A program made the translations under genes and the position numbers. Of a stretch of DNA of 64,000 nucleotides, positions 47,813-56,068 are shown one piece after another. The stretch spans positions 48,085-112,084 of the forward strand of contig NZ_JXQZ01000037.1 in assembly GCF_000878135.1 (NCBI RefSeq). The letters are read 5' to 3'. Position 1 is the stretch's first letter. The number at the start of each line of letters is the position of its first letter. This DNA is from Frigoribacterium sp. MEB024. GTDB taxonomy: Bacteria > Actinomycetota > Actinomycetes > Actinomycetales > Microbacteriaceae. The notes below the pieces were generated by a model. It did no database searches, was not told where the DNA came from, and worked only from the letters and a program-made list of their open reading frames with translations.

Positions 47813-49201
47813 ATGTCGATCGCCCATCTCGGTCTCGCTCCCGATGCGTCGAACGCCCGCGATCGCGACCGTGGTGGCCCCGTCAACATGGACCGCGTCC
47901 CGCCGCACGACCTGCTCGCCGAGCAGAGCGCGCTGGGTGGCATGCTGCTCAGCAAGGACGCCGTGGCCGACGTCATCGAGACGGTCCGCGGCATGGACTT
48001 CTACGTGCCCAAGCACGAGGTCATCTACGACGCGATCCTGGGGCTGTACTCGCACGGCGAGCCCACCGACGTCATCACGGTCAGTGACGAGCTGATGAAG
48101 TCCGCCGACCTGTCGAGGGCAGGAGGCGCGGAGTACCTCCACACCCTCACCGGCGTCGTGCCCACTGCGGCGAACGCGGGGTACTACGCGTCGATCGTCG
48201 CCGAGAAGGCGGTTCTGCGCCGTCTGGTCGAGGCCGGCACGCGCATCGTGCAGATGGGTTACGCGAGCGAGGGCGAGGTCGTCGACCTGGTCAACAACGC
48301 GCAGGCCGAGGTCTACAACGTGGCCGGTGGGGTGCAGACCGAGGACTACGTGCCGCTGAACGAGGCGGTGACGGTCGCGATCGACGAGATCGAGGCGGCC
48401 AAGGGTCGTGACGGTCAGATGACGGGTGTGCCGACGGGTTTCGCGCAGCTCGACGCCCTGACGAACGGGTTCCACCCGGGTCAGCTGATCATCGTGGCGG
48501 CGCGACCGGCGCTCGGTAAGTCGACGTTGGCGCTCGATCTGGCGCGGGCGGCGTCGATCAAGCACGGGCAGGCGTCGGTGTTCTTCTCGCTCGAGATGGG
48601 GCGCAGCGAGATCGCGATGCGTCTGATGTCGGCCGAGTCGAGTGTGCCGCTGCAGAACATGCGCAAGGGAACGGTCGACGCGCGTGACTGGACGAACATC
48701 GCGCAGGTGCGTGGGCGGATCAACGATGCGCCCTTGTTCATCGACGACTCCCCCAACATGACGTTGGTCGAGATCCGGGCGAAGTGCCGTCGGCTGAAGC
48801 AGCAGCACAACCTCAAGCTCGTGGTGATCGACTACCTGCAGCTGATGACGTCGGGCAAGCGTGTCGAGAGCCGTCAGCAAGAGGTGTCGGAGTTCTCGCG
48901 TGCGTTGAAGCTGATGGCGAAAGAGCTGCAGGTGCCGGTGATCGCGTTGTCGCAGCTGAACCGTGGCCCCGAGCAGCGTGCCGACAAGAAGCCCGCGATC
49001 AGCGACCTGCGAGAGTCCGGTTCGCTCGAGCAGGACGCCGACATGGTCATCCTGCTGCACCGTGAGTCGGCCTACGAGAAGGACAACCCCCGCCAGGGCG
49101 AGGCCGACTTCATCGTCGCCAAGCACCGCAACGGCCCCACCGACACCATCACGGTGGCGTTCCACGGCATGTTCTCGCGCTTCGTGGACATGCCCAGCTG
49201 A
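47813..49201 (+). CDS. dnaB: Replicative DNA helicase DnaB
   Basis: A 462-residue hexameric helicase with no intein. The N-terminal domain (DRVPPHDLLAEQSALGGMLLS) is followed by the RecA-like domain with Walker A AARPALGKSTLALDLA, Walker B LVVIDYLQLM, and the DLRESGSLEQDADMVILLHR motif. The start at 47813 has GGAGGAC upstream. It is the last conserved housekeeping gene before the accessory island. Confidence 0.96.
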   Translation: MSIAHLGLAPDASNARDRDRGGPVNMDRVPPHDLLAEQSALGGMLLSKDAVADVIETVRGMDFYVPKHEVIYDAILGLYSHGEPTDVITVSDELMKSADLSRAGGAEYLHTLTGVVPTAANAGYYASIVAEKAVLRRLVEAGTRIVQMGYASEGEVVDLVNNAQAEVYNVAGGVQTEDYVPLNEAVTVAIDEIEAAKGRDGQMTGVPTGFAQLDALTNGFHPGQLIIVAARPALGKSTLALDLARAASIKHGQASVFFSLEMGRSEIAMRLMSAESSVPLQNMRKGTVDARDWTNIAQVRGRINDAPLFIDDSPNMTLVEIRAKCRRLKQQHNLKLVVIDYLQLMTSGKRVESRQQEVSEFSRALKLMAKELQVPVIALSQLNRGPEQRADKKPAISDLRESGSLEQDADMVILLHRESAYEKDNPRQGEADFIVAKHRNGPTDTITVAFHGMFSRFVDMPS

Positions 49202-49246
49202 GTCTCCATGTCGTTTGCGATTCAGTTTGTCGAAATGCTGACTAGC

Positions 49247-49272
49247 TTGTCGCTTTTGACGGAAGGCGACAA
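49247..49272 (+). terminator. Weak hairpin after dnaB
   Basis: A 7-bp inverted repeat, TTGTCGC / GCGACAA, with a 12-base loop containing TTTT, lies 45 bases after the dnaB stop. It could be a modest terminator or a binding site. Confidence 0.35.
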
Positions 49273-49380
49273 TCTGACCTGCAGCTGAGCGGGCCGAGCC
49301 TTTGTATCTGAGGTGTCCGATGAACGGTCGCCTACCGGACGCCTGGAGGCGCAGCCACACTGAGCAGGCCTGCTCGGTTG

Positions 49381-50148
49381 TCAACTGTCCTTAGCGGCTT
49401 CAGTACTGGGAGTGTCCTCGTCCTTTCGAGCGCGAATGTTAAGAGGCAGAGTCAGTTCGTCGGACAACCGGTCAAGCTCGGCAAGGCCTGGCGTGTCTAC
49501 TCGAAGCGATTCAAGGACCCATGACGCGAACATGGTGGCCATTGCCGTGTACTGCACCGTCTGAGTCGGATAGGGGTCGTCCGCCTCGCTTAGGAGATCG
49601 AACTGGCCGGCACCATTGATGTCCATGAACGCCGTGACGGTCTCGCTTGTCACGTGAACAATCTGTGACTGCTGCAAGTACGTGGTGCGGAACATCCCCC
49701 GGTAGTCAATGGCTTCAATCATGCTTGCGACCCGGGGGAGCTTTCGACCCTGTGTCGTCATACATCGAAGAGCTTCTTCGACCTCCTCCCGAGGCGTCCC
49801 GAGATACTCGGTGACCGCACGAAATGTCCGATTCCTAGTGTGGTGGTAGCTGTCGATGAGCTGCTCCGGGCCTGTTGCTTCGAAATGAGCCCACTGGGCA
49901 GTCAGAGCGTACTCAAGGGCCTGCCGGGCGAGTGCAACTGCTTCGCGCGAGCGACCGAGTCGATACAGGACGGCGTAGGAGCCGGCGTAGCGGATGGCTT
50001 GGACGCAAATCCCGTACACGGCTTGGAACTCCTTTTGGTACTCGCTATCAACCTCGAACGAGTCCAAGCGATGCGGGTGACTTTCCCGTCCCTCGATGAA
50101 CTTCAGCCATGCCTCGATGCGTGGTGACATCCGGGAGGTATTCGTCAT
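49381..50148 (-). CDS. Uncharacterised helical protein (DUF5677-like)
   Basis: 255 residues from the ATG at 50148; a GTG at 50172 would add 8. It is all-helical and soluble. The segment GRSREAVALARQALEYALTAQWAHFE followed by YHHTRNRTF resembles proteins of the DUF5677/DUF6988 type, which are found in accessory regions and have no firm role. It opens the island after dnaB. The 3' neighbour is dnaB, convergent, and the upstream neighbour is the divergent GTPase gene. Assignment is weak. Confidence 0.6.
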   Translation of the reverse strand: MTNTSRMSPRIEAWLKFIEGRESHPHRLDSFEVDSEYQKEFQAVYGICVQAIRYAGSYAVLYRLGRSREAVALARQALEYALTAQWAHFEATGPEQLIDSYHHTRNRTFRAVTEYLGTPREEVEEALRCMTTQGRKLPRVASMIEAIDYRGMFRTTYLQQSQIVHVTSETVTAFMDINGAGQFDLLSEADDPYPTQTVQYTAMATMFASWVLESLRVDTPGLAELDRLSDELTLPLNIRARKDEDTPSTEAAKDS

Positions 50149-50483
50149 GGCAACAGCGTGCCATCCGGACACGATCTCACTAAGAACTCGTCGGCCTAAG
50201 GAGAAGGCGGGCGGCGAGTGAGGAATACCAACACGGCAAGCGCGCGTTTGCTTCGAGCACCTGAGGCGTACACGGCGATCTCGCTCACAAGCCCGAGGAG
50301 GGCGAGCTGACCGAGGCCGAGCTCACCCGCAGCGATGGTCCAATCCAGACCGTGGGGAGGCCTGGGCAATCGTTGACGAACGGTCGCAAGTGCCGAGATT
50401 CTGCCGACCCGAATTACTGTGCGCTGGCGATGCCGCGATGGGGTCTTGAGCCGCACGCGGCGGGCCTCGTCTAAGTTCGACGA
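50149..50483. other. Gap between divergent island genes
   Basis: 335 bases between the DUF5677-like gene (-) and the GTPase gene (+), presumably holding both promoters. A minus-strand frame here can encode a hydrophobic segment, but it runs antisense into the GTPase gene and lacks a good start. No gene is called. Confidence 0.5.
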
Positions 50484-51629
50484 ATGAAGCCGTCGAAGGT
50501 TGCTCGGGAACAGCAGATCGCCGTGTTCGGTGAGTCGGGTAGTGGGAAGACTGTGCTGCTGTCGTCGTTCTACGGTGCTGCGCAGCAGCCCGCGTTCGTG
50601 CAGGACAGTATGTACAAGATCACGGCGGACGACACGGCGCAGAGAAATCGGCTGCATCAGAACTTTCTTGGGATGAGGAACTCCGGCGTCGCTCCTGAGT
50701 CGACTCGCTTTGCCGCGACCCGGTACGTGTTCTCGATCACACGTCGCCCCATGACAGGTAGGAAGGGCAAGAATCCGGCGGCTGAGGAACTAAGGCTGGT
50801 CTGGCACGACTACCCCGGGGAATGGTTCGAGGAAGATCCCTCCACCGCGGAGGAACTCGTCCGTCGGGGCGAGACGTTCCAGACGCTGATCGGCTCAGAC
50901 GTGGCCGTCCTGCTTGTCGATGCGCAGCGGCTGGTCGACAACACTGGCGAGGAAGAGCGGTACTTGAAAGCGCTGCTGACGAACTACATCGCCCATGTCT
51001 CGAAGGTGCGCGGCGAGCTACTGCCCGATGGGAAGCGGCTGGCGCGCTTCCCCCGGGTCTGGCTGTTCGGGCTGTCGAAGGCAGACTTACTGCCCGAGAT
51101 GGACGTGACGCGGTTTCGCGACCTAGTAGTGGAGAAGGCCGGCCAGGAAATGACGCTGCTCCACGAAGAACTCTCGGCGTTCGTCGAGGAGCCTGAAGCC
51201 TTCTCGCTGGGCGAGGACTTCGTCCTGCTGTCCTCAGCGCACTTCGAGCCGGGGAAGATCGACGTGGACCAGCAGGTCGGTGTCAAGTTGATGCTGCCGA
51301 TCGCTGCAATGCTGCCGTTCTCCCGATACGTGCGGTGGGCAGGGGCGATGCGACGTAGCAACAAGGTGGCGAAGGAGCTACTGGACCGGTCAGGTCCGGT
51401 CCTCGCCTTCATCGCGACCAAAGTGAAGCTGCCGGGCCCGCTGAAGCTCATCACGGTGGCGTTGCCGTTCCTCGTAGACCCTTTGCTCGATCACAGCCGC
51501 GACAAGCTGGAGGACGCCTACAACACGGCGAAAGCCCGGCACGAGTTCCTGACCGCAGTACTTCTCGGCTTCCGCCTCGAACTCAAGCAAGCCGTCGACG
51601 ACAAGGTGTTGATCGAGAGTCCGAAGTGA
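50484..51629 (+). CDS. TRAFAC-class P-loop GTPase of an accessory operon
   Basis: 381 residues. Walker A GESGSGKT lies at residues 16-23, the G3-like DYPGEW at about 109-114, and LSKADLL in the G4 (NKxD) position near 197, so the order G1-G3-G4 of a small GTPase is complete. The C-terminal third is helical with a hydrophobic stretch (GPLKLITVALPFLVDPLL) that may contact a membrane. Such stand-alone GTPases occur in predicted NTPase-dependent conflict systems. The next gene overlaps its stop, so the two products probably work together. The biochemical role is not known. Confidence 0.75.
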   Translation: MKPSKVAREQQIAVFGESGSGKTVLLSSFYGAAQQPAFVQDSMYKITADDTAQRNRLHQNFLGMRNSGVAPESTRFAATRYVFSITRRPMTGRKGKNPAAEELRLVWHDYPGEWFEEDPSTAEELVRRGETFQTLIGSDVAVLLVDAQRLVDNTGEEERYLKALLTNYIAHVSKVRGELLPDGKRLARFPRVWLFGLSKADLLPEMDVTRFRDLVVEKAGQEMTLLHEELSAFVEEPEAFSLGEDFVLLSSAHFEPGKIDVDQQVGVKLMLPIAAMLPFSRYVRWAGAMRRSNKVAKELLDRSGPVLAFIATKVKLPGPLKLITVALPFLVDPLLDHSRDKLEDAYNTAKARHEFLTAVLLGFRLELKQAVDDKVLIESPK

Positions 51630-51976
51630 ACTTCCTCTGGGCTACCCGCGGGAAAACATGGGGTTTCCGCTTCCTCCACACGGCCGGCCTGGTCAACCCG
51701 ATCGCGGTGTACGAGGACGCGTTCGCCGGGACGGAAAGCATGCCAAAGACCTTCAGGAGGCGCGAAAAAACGTTGGCGGTGCGTTTTCCCGATCCCGATG
51801 GACGCAGGGACCGTGCTGGGCGAGTCATCCCCCACGAGTTTGTCGTCCTCGCTCCGGATAACGCCATTTTCATGAATGAGGATGCTGCACGTCAGGCGCT
51901 GTGGAGTGAGGTCAGGGCACCGTACGCGGCGGTCTGGGAGCAGTCGTCGCCACCGGCCGCAGACGTGCTCCGGTAA
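51626..51976 (+). CDS. Small partner protein of the GTPase
   Basis: 116 residues from a GTG that overlaps the GTPase stop (GTGA). It begins with MNFLWATRGKTWGFRFL, then a loop with FRRREKTLAVRFPDPDGRRDRAG, then IPHEFVVLAPDNAIFMNED, suggesting a compact alpha/beta domain. I do not recognise the family. Tight coupling suggests a regulator, effector or target of the GTPase. A motif copy AGGAGGCGCG is read in frame (RRREK region). Confidence 0.65.
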   Translation: MNFLWATRGKTWGFRFLHTAGLVNPIAVYEDAFAGTESMPKTFRRREKTLAVRFPDPDGRRDRAGRVIPHEFVVLAPDNAIFMNEDAARQALWSEVRAPYAAVWEQSSPPAADVLR

Positions 51977-52068
51977 ACCAGGGTGGCTCGGTCGGGCGGA
52001 TACGATCGGAGGTGCTCGTGCCGACCCGGTGGTTCTGAGTGTGTTTGCTGTGATGAGGGGCACTAACA

Positions 52069-52347
52069 AGGACGTCGATCCATGACCTGCTTGCCGAGTA
52101 CGCGCAAATCGCGCCGGACACTCGGACGAAGGGGCGCTTGTTCGAGCGGTTGACGAGGGTGTTCTTGACGACGGACCCCACGTGGACGGCCCGGTTCGAC
52201 GAGGTGTGGCTGTGGCAGGACTGGCCCGACCGCGACGGCAAGCCCGACACCGGAATCGGCCTCGTCGCCCGCAAGCGGCATAGGGGCGGCTGGTGTGCGA
52301 TCCAGGTCGCGCTGAAGATCCTGAGATATAGCTTTCAAGCTCGTTGA
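52069..52347 (+). pseudogene. 5' remnant of a type ISP-like restriction helicase gene
   Basis: The frame reads TSIHDLLAEYAQIAPDTR, then FERLTRVFLTTDP, then FDEVWLWQDWPDRDG and PDTGIGLVARKRHRGGWCAIQ. This is the recognisable N-terminal nuclease segment of large type ISP/Mrr-helicase proteins (over 1,000 residues). After CAIQ (near 52306) the sequence leaves the family (CKF expected) and stops. The codon at the expected start (52069-52071) is AGG rather than ATG. The gene is therefore truncated and probably not translated. Confidence 0.7.
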
Positions 52348-52440
52348 CGCGGACTCTTGCGCGAGTGCGCGCCCGATGTTGCGTTGCAGCCCTCGGTTTA
52401 GGTCGATTTCTGAGGGGTAGGCGAACTGGTAGTGCTCTTT

Positions 52441-53310
52441 CTACAGACCCAGATCCATGCGAAATTTCGACTCCGTAAATGTTGTGTTGGTGCTATCCAG
52501 ACCCAGCCCTGCATCGGCAAGGAACGTAGCCAGTTGGTCACCATTCATGGCCACTAGTCCAGAGTTATCGATGAGCTTGTTTGACCCCGACGAGAAATCA
52601 CCCGTTGTGAAAAATACTTGTATTACAGCGTCGAAGGGCCGAAGATGTAGGCCTGGCCACGTGTGAATCGCTCCTTTAGTTCGAGCAAGTTCGACTGAAC
52701 CCACCAGTTCTCGAATGTGTGCCGTTTGGATGTTTCGCGTTGGGTAATGCTTCGCCTGTCCGATTAGCCAAAGTCCAACCCGACGGTCGAACCCGCCATA
52801 TGTCGAGAAATTGTCGAGACGACCCTCCAGCTCGAGTCGGCCGTAGAAATCAATACCGCCATCATTTCCCTGCGATGAAGTGTGCGGATCAGCGCAGCCC
52901 ATGATTCTCAGAATTCCGGTGCACGCGATTTCGAACTCTGGGGCGGTCAGACTGGTCAGCGTCGTCCGGATTGTCCTTGCGTGCGCACGCCTTGCACGAG
53001 TTTGGCGCTCAGCCTCCGAGAGCGTTGGATCGGCGGCGGACGCTCCCCTCAGGTACTCGTCGTTCGAGCCATAGAGTTCGAACTGCCAAGTCAGACCCCG
53101 TCTCTCGGAGTCAGCTTGATATTCGATAACAAGCGCGCGGATTTCACCAAGGAGGGGGTCTGCAAGCTCTAGGGCTTCATCGAAATCTGTCGCGTGCCCG
53201 GCCGTGAACATTACTTCGGCTACAACCTCATGAAGCAGTCGTGGCGGCGCATCGGCGGCAAACGCGCTGATCATTCCAACAAGAAGACTTCGTGGTTTAA
53301 TTCTCGTCAT
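52441..53310 (-). CDS. Mrr-like restriction endonuclease
   Basis: 289 residues. A helical N-terminal region (about 1-115) precedes a PD-(D/E)xK nuclease domain: LTAPEFEIACTGIL (Glu 125/127), GNDGGIDFYG (Asp 154) and GQAKHY (Gln 185, Lys 187), the Mrr-catalytic pattern. Mrr-type enzymes often cut modified DNA. Its start overlaps the end of the ParB-like gene by 14 bases, so the two are one unit. GC content is clearly lower than in the housekeeping genes, which supports transfer. Confidence 0.8.
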   Translation of the reverse strand: MTRIKPRSLLVGMISAFAADAPPRLLHEVVAEVMFTAGHATDFDEALELADPLLGEIRALVIEYQADSERRGLTWQFELYGSNDEYLRGASAADPTLSEAERQTRARRAHARTIRTTLTSLTAPEFEIACTGILRIMGCADPHTSSQGNDGGIDFYGRLELEGRLDNFSTYGGFDRRVGLWLIGQAKHYPTRNIQTAHIRELVGSVELARTKGAIHTWPGLHLRPFDAVIQVFFTTGDFSSGSNKLIDNSGLVAMNGDQLATFLADAGLGLDSTNTTFTESKFRMDLGL

Positions 53311-54409
53311 TTGATCCAGCCGCGCCGGCCTGATGAGCCTTCATGATCCAATCCGCTCGATTTTTCAGTTTTTCTAAGAACTCAATGTCGTTGTCATCGA
53401 GTGACTCGATGGTGCCTGAACCCATGTCGTTCAGCGAGGTCAAGGCCGATTTCACATTCGGCAACCATCGGACAGCCTTTGCATCGGCACGGACAATAGC
53501 TATGGCGTCGCTGAGACTTTGGTCGTCGTCCTTGAGTGCGACGAGAGCATCGTCATTCTCGAGAATTACTTTGAGTTCTCGGATATCGCCGTAGCTGCGG
53601 ATCTTCGGTGAACCCTCCCCTGTAAGCCAGCCGTAAAAAAGTTCCCGATGATCCTCGTCCTTGAACAGGCGATCCGTTTGAGACCATCCCAGCCAGTCAC
53701 GCACGTTCGGCTGGCCAACCGTTTCGTGGAATATGGCGTACATCTCCGGGGAAACGTTGTCGCCAAACTCCTCATCCTCCATCATCTGTGTCAATGCCGA
53801 AAATGCCCGGTATCGTCGGTTCACTTCATTCACTGTCAGCCCAAGGCGTGATGCAACATCTCGAGCGGTGAGCCCGGGCTGGCTCATGAGTCGATAAACA
53901 AGCAAAGCGCTTTGATAACCTCCCCACTCCTTCAGGCCTCCCACGTGCCGGATTCCCATGATCGCGAGAATGTCATCATTAGACGCATCTTCGGCGAGGA
54001 GGACCGGCACCGCCGCGAAGACATCAGTCACTCGAGCTTGTAGGTCCAAACCACCCGCATGCTCTTGCTCGAGCAACTTAAGTGCCGCAGTCCGCCGGTT
54101 TCCCTCCACAACGATGTACCGAACCACCGCCTCGGCGTCCGTTTCGCCGTCCACGATTGCAGAGGGTGCGGAGTTCATCGCGCGAACGACGATCCGCTCA
54201 ACCGGAACGAACCCATTCTCCGAAATGGATAGCTTAAGTTCGCCAACCCCGTCCTGATTAACTTTTTCGAGAGTTGCTGACTGCACTTTGTCTTCGCCGA
54301 AACGAGCTTCCGCTACTGCAGCTGCCTGACCGGGCGCACTGAAACGGAAATTGTTGGGGTCGAGAAGTAATTGCGCAAGGGGAACCGAAGTTGGAGTAAA
54401 AGTCACCAT
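53297..54409 (-). CDS. ParB/Srx-fold nuclease-like protein
   Basis: 370 residues from the ATG at 54409. An N-terminal ParB-like domain contains VPLAQLLLDPNNFRF and the IVVEGNRRTAALKLL box (residues 99-113), equivalent to the nucleotide-binding GxRR box of ParB. A helix-turn-helix-like segment follows (TARDVASRLGLTVNEVNRRYRAFSAL), then a helical C-terminal half. It is not the chromosomal ParB, which is at 27.2 kb. Paired with an Mrr-like nuclease, it may direct or license DNA cleavage; this is inference. Confidence 0.75.
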   Translation of the reverse strand: MVTFTPTSVPLAQLLLDPNNFRFSAPGQAAAVAEARFGEDKVQSATLEKVNQDGVGELKLSISENGFVPVERIVVRAMNSAPSAIVDGETDAEAVVRYIVVEGNRRTAALKLLEQEHAGGLDLQARVTDVFAAVPVLLAEDASNDDILAIMGIRHVGGLKEWGGYQSALLVYRLMSQPGLTARDVASRLGLTVNEVNRRYRAFSALTQMMEDEEFGDNVSPEMYAIFHETVGQPNVRDWLGWSQTDRLFKDEDHRELFYGWLTGEGSPKIRSYGDIRELKVILENDDALVALKDDDQSLSDAIAIVRADAKAVRWLPNVKSALTSLNDMGSGTIESLDDNDIEFLEKLKNRADWIMKAHQAGAAGSNDEN

Positions 54410-54732
54410 GAGCGTCAGGCTACCGACAAGTTGTCCCACAACCATAGGCTTTCGACGCTTCTCTCCTGTCCGCGCCAGCCACCGTAAAGGAGCTGACATG
54501 TGGAGGGATGTCGAACGATGACAAATTACTTGGGCGCGCAGAAAAGCCGCTGCCGCTGCCGCTGATGGCCTGACCGCTGGGGGCGCTGCACCGTACTGGC
54601 GCCCACGCGACGAGCGAGATCGCGCAGCTGTCTTGAGTCGCCCATTCAACGGTCCACGGGATGTTCGACGCGGCGCCTCGTAGTTCTGCCAACCTGGGGG
54701 ACCAGGATATCGATGAATGAGAGAGGTAGCTC
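54410..54732. other. Divergent promoter region of ParB-like and SIR2 genes
   Basis: 323 bases between two divergent island genes. Short CGCTGC repeats lie near 54550, and no gene is supported. It must contain both promoters. Confidence 0.5.
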
Positions 54733-56004
54733 GTGGCAACAACATCAGTCATTCTCGGGTCCGGATTTTCCCGAGCTATTTCGGACTACATGCCCACCAT
54801 GGGCGAACTGGTTGTTGAGGTAGCGAAGGACGACAGTCTCGACCTCCTTCCCTTGGCTCGCTTCGGCAACGACCTTGAACAGTGGATGTCGTTCCTTTCG
54901 GTTGATCAACCGTGGTTGACAGCGGCAGATAACTTCGTAAACAAGTCCATGTTCCTGAAAGTTTCCGACCGAATCGATCAGGAGATTCGTCGCGCAGAGA
55001 GCCTTGTCATCACCCAAGAGCCTCCGGAGTGGTTGCTGCGCTTTCTGTGGGGTGTCTCTGATGCTGAGGCATCCATTTTCACGTTCAATTACGACACGCT
55101 CGTAGAGCGAGGACTGACTGTTCTTCGGCGGGCACAGACCTGGGCAGACTTGTACGGCGCCCCACTCACCGTGCGCTCGGCAGCGGGTTCGGGGTTGTCT
55201 GTTGGACCGGGTGAGCCCAGAGGTCCTATTCCAACTATCTACAAGCTTCACGGCTCCACCAACTGGTCATTTGGGGGCCTGAGTGGGCCGCCCAATGACC
55301 CCATCGTCATGACGTCAGACGGTCGGTCTTGGGGAACCCCAGCAAATCCACGACACGATCGGGCGCCGCGCTACCGGCATCTGTACGACGACCTACTGCC
55401 CCTGATCGTGCCGCCAACTTTTTCGAAGGGCCCCTACTTCTCAAACCGATCGTTGCAGGCGCAATGGGCATCGGGGGCCAAAGCGCTACGTGCTTCGGAC
55501 GAGCTCCTGGTCATTGGGTACTCTTTTCCCGCTGGCGACCTAGTCGCCCGCCAGTGGGTGGCCTCCTCAGCCCAGCCAAACGTAGTGACAGTCATCAACC
55601 CAGATGAGCAGGTCGCCGACACCGTTCGAGGGCTACTAGGCCCAGATACGGAAGTGGTGTACGTCCCCAACCTTCAAAAGTACGTCGATTCACACAGCCC
55701 AAGTCTTGTGCGCTGGAGGGTGTACAACTCAGAGAACGACGCCCTGGGTCTGCAGATTGACCTGACTGTAAATGGCGTCGACATGATGACTGGAATTGAC
55801 CGATCCAATCCGCCGTGGAACGCATTTGACGAGACAGGGCCGCAATGGCTTGCGACCTTCCTAGATCGAGTCGATCCTCAATTGCGAGAACTGTCTGCTC
55901 CTGCGGATAAGGAAGAAGGTTGGGTGCGAGACGCTCGTTTTGTTGCCCTTGACGGCGCCCACGCAGAAATAACACCGCAGGCAGTGGCCGAGTATAAATT
56001 TTAG
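54733..56004 (+). CDS. SIR2-family protein (putative NAD-consuming defence effector)
   Basis: 423 residues from a GTG with GAGAGG upstream. SIR2 Rossmann features are clear: VILGSGFSRAIS at residues 6-17 (glycine motif), TFNYDTLVER with Asn 119 and Asp 121, KLHGSTNW with the catalytic-type His 173, and VIGYSFPAGD. There are no zinc Cys residues, so it is the SIR2_2-like class rather than a deacetylase. In bacterial defence systems such domains degrade NAD+ after infection. It is divergent from the ParB-like/Mrr-like pair. Confidence 0.85.
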   Translation: MATTSVILGSGFSRAISDYMPTMGELVVEVAKDDSLDLLPLARFGNDLEQWMSFLSVDQPWLTAADNFVNKSMFLKVSDRIDQEIRRAESLVITQEPPEWLLRFLWGVSDAEASIFTFNYDTLVERGLTVLRRAQTWADLYGAPLTVRSAAGSGLSVGPGEPRGPIPTIYKLHGSTNWSFGGLSGPPNDPIVMTSDGRSWGTPANPRHDRAPRYRHLYDDLLPLIVPPTFSKGPYFSNRSLQAQWASGAKALRASDELLVIGYSFPAGDLVARQWVASSAQPNVVTVINPDEQVADTVRGLLGPDTEVVYVPNLQKYVDSHSPSLVRWRVYNSENDALGLQIDLTVNGVDMMTGIDRSNPPWNAFDETGPQWLATFLDRVDPQLRELSAPADKEEGWVRDARFVALDGAHAEITPQAVAEYKF

Positions 56005-56068
56005 CTGTCCAACCGATCGCTTAGGACCCAGGAATTGTCGGCAGCAGGGCATCTAGGGTCGCAGCCTT

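Noticed and set aside
50196..50657. Minus-strand frame of 153 codons with a hydrophobic C-terminal segment
   Set aside because: Its first half is antisense to the GTPase gene, it has no ribosome site, and the rest is too short to assign.
52348..52440. Possible insertion-sequence end between the helicase remnant and the Mrr-like gene
   Set aside because: Translated minus-strand fragments look protein-like in places, but no transposase motif or terminal inverted repeat could be found.
27248..54409. Reading the ParB-like island gene at 53.3 kb as a second chromosomal parB
   Set aside because: It lacks the GERRLRA signature and a ParA partner, has low GC, and overlaps a nuclease gene.
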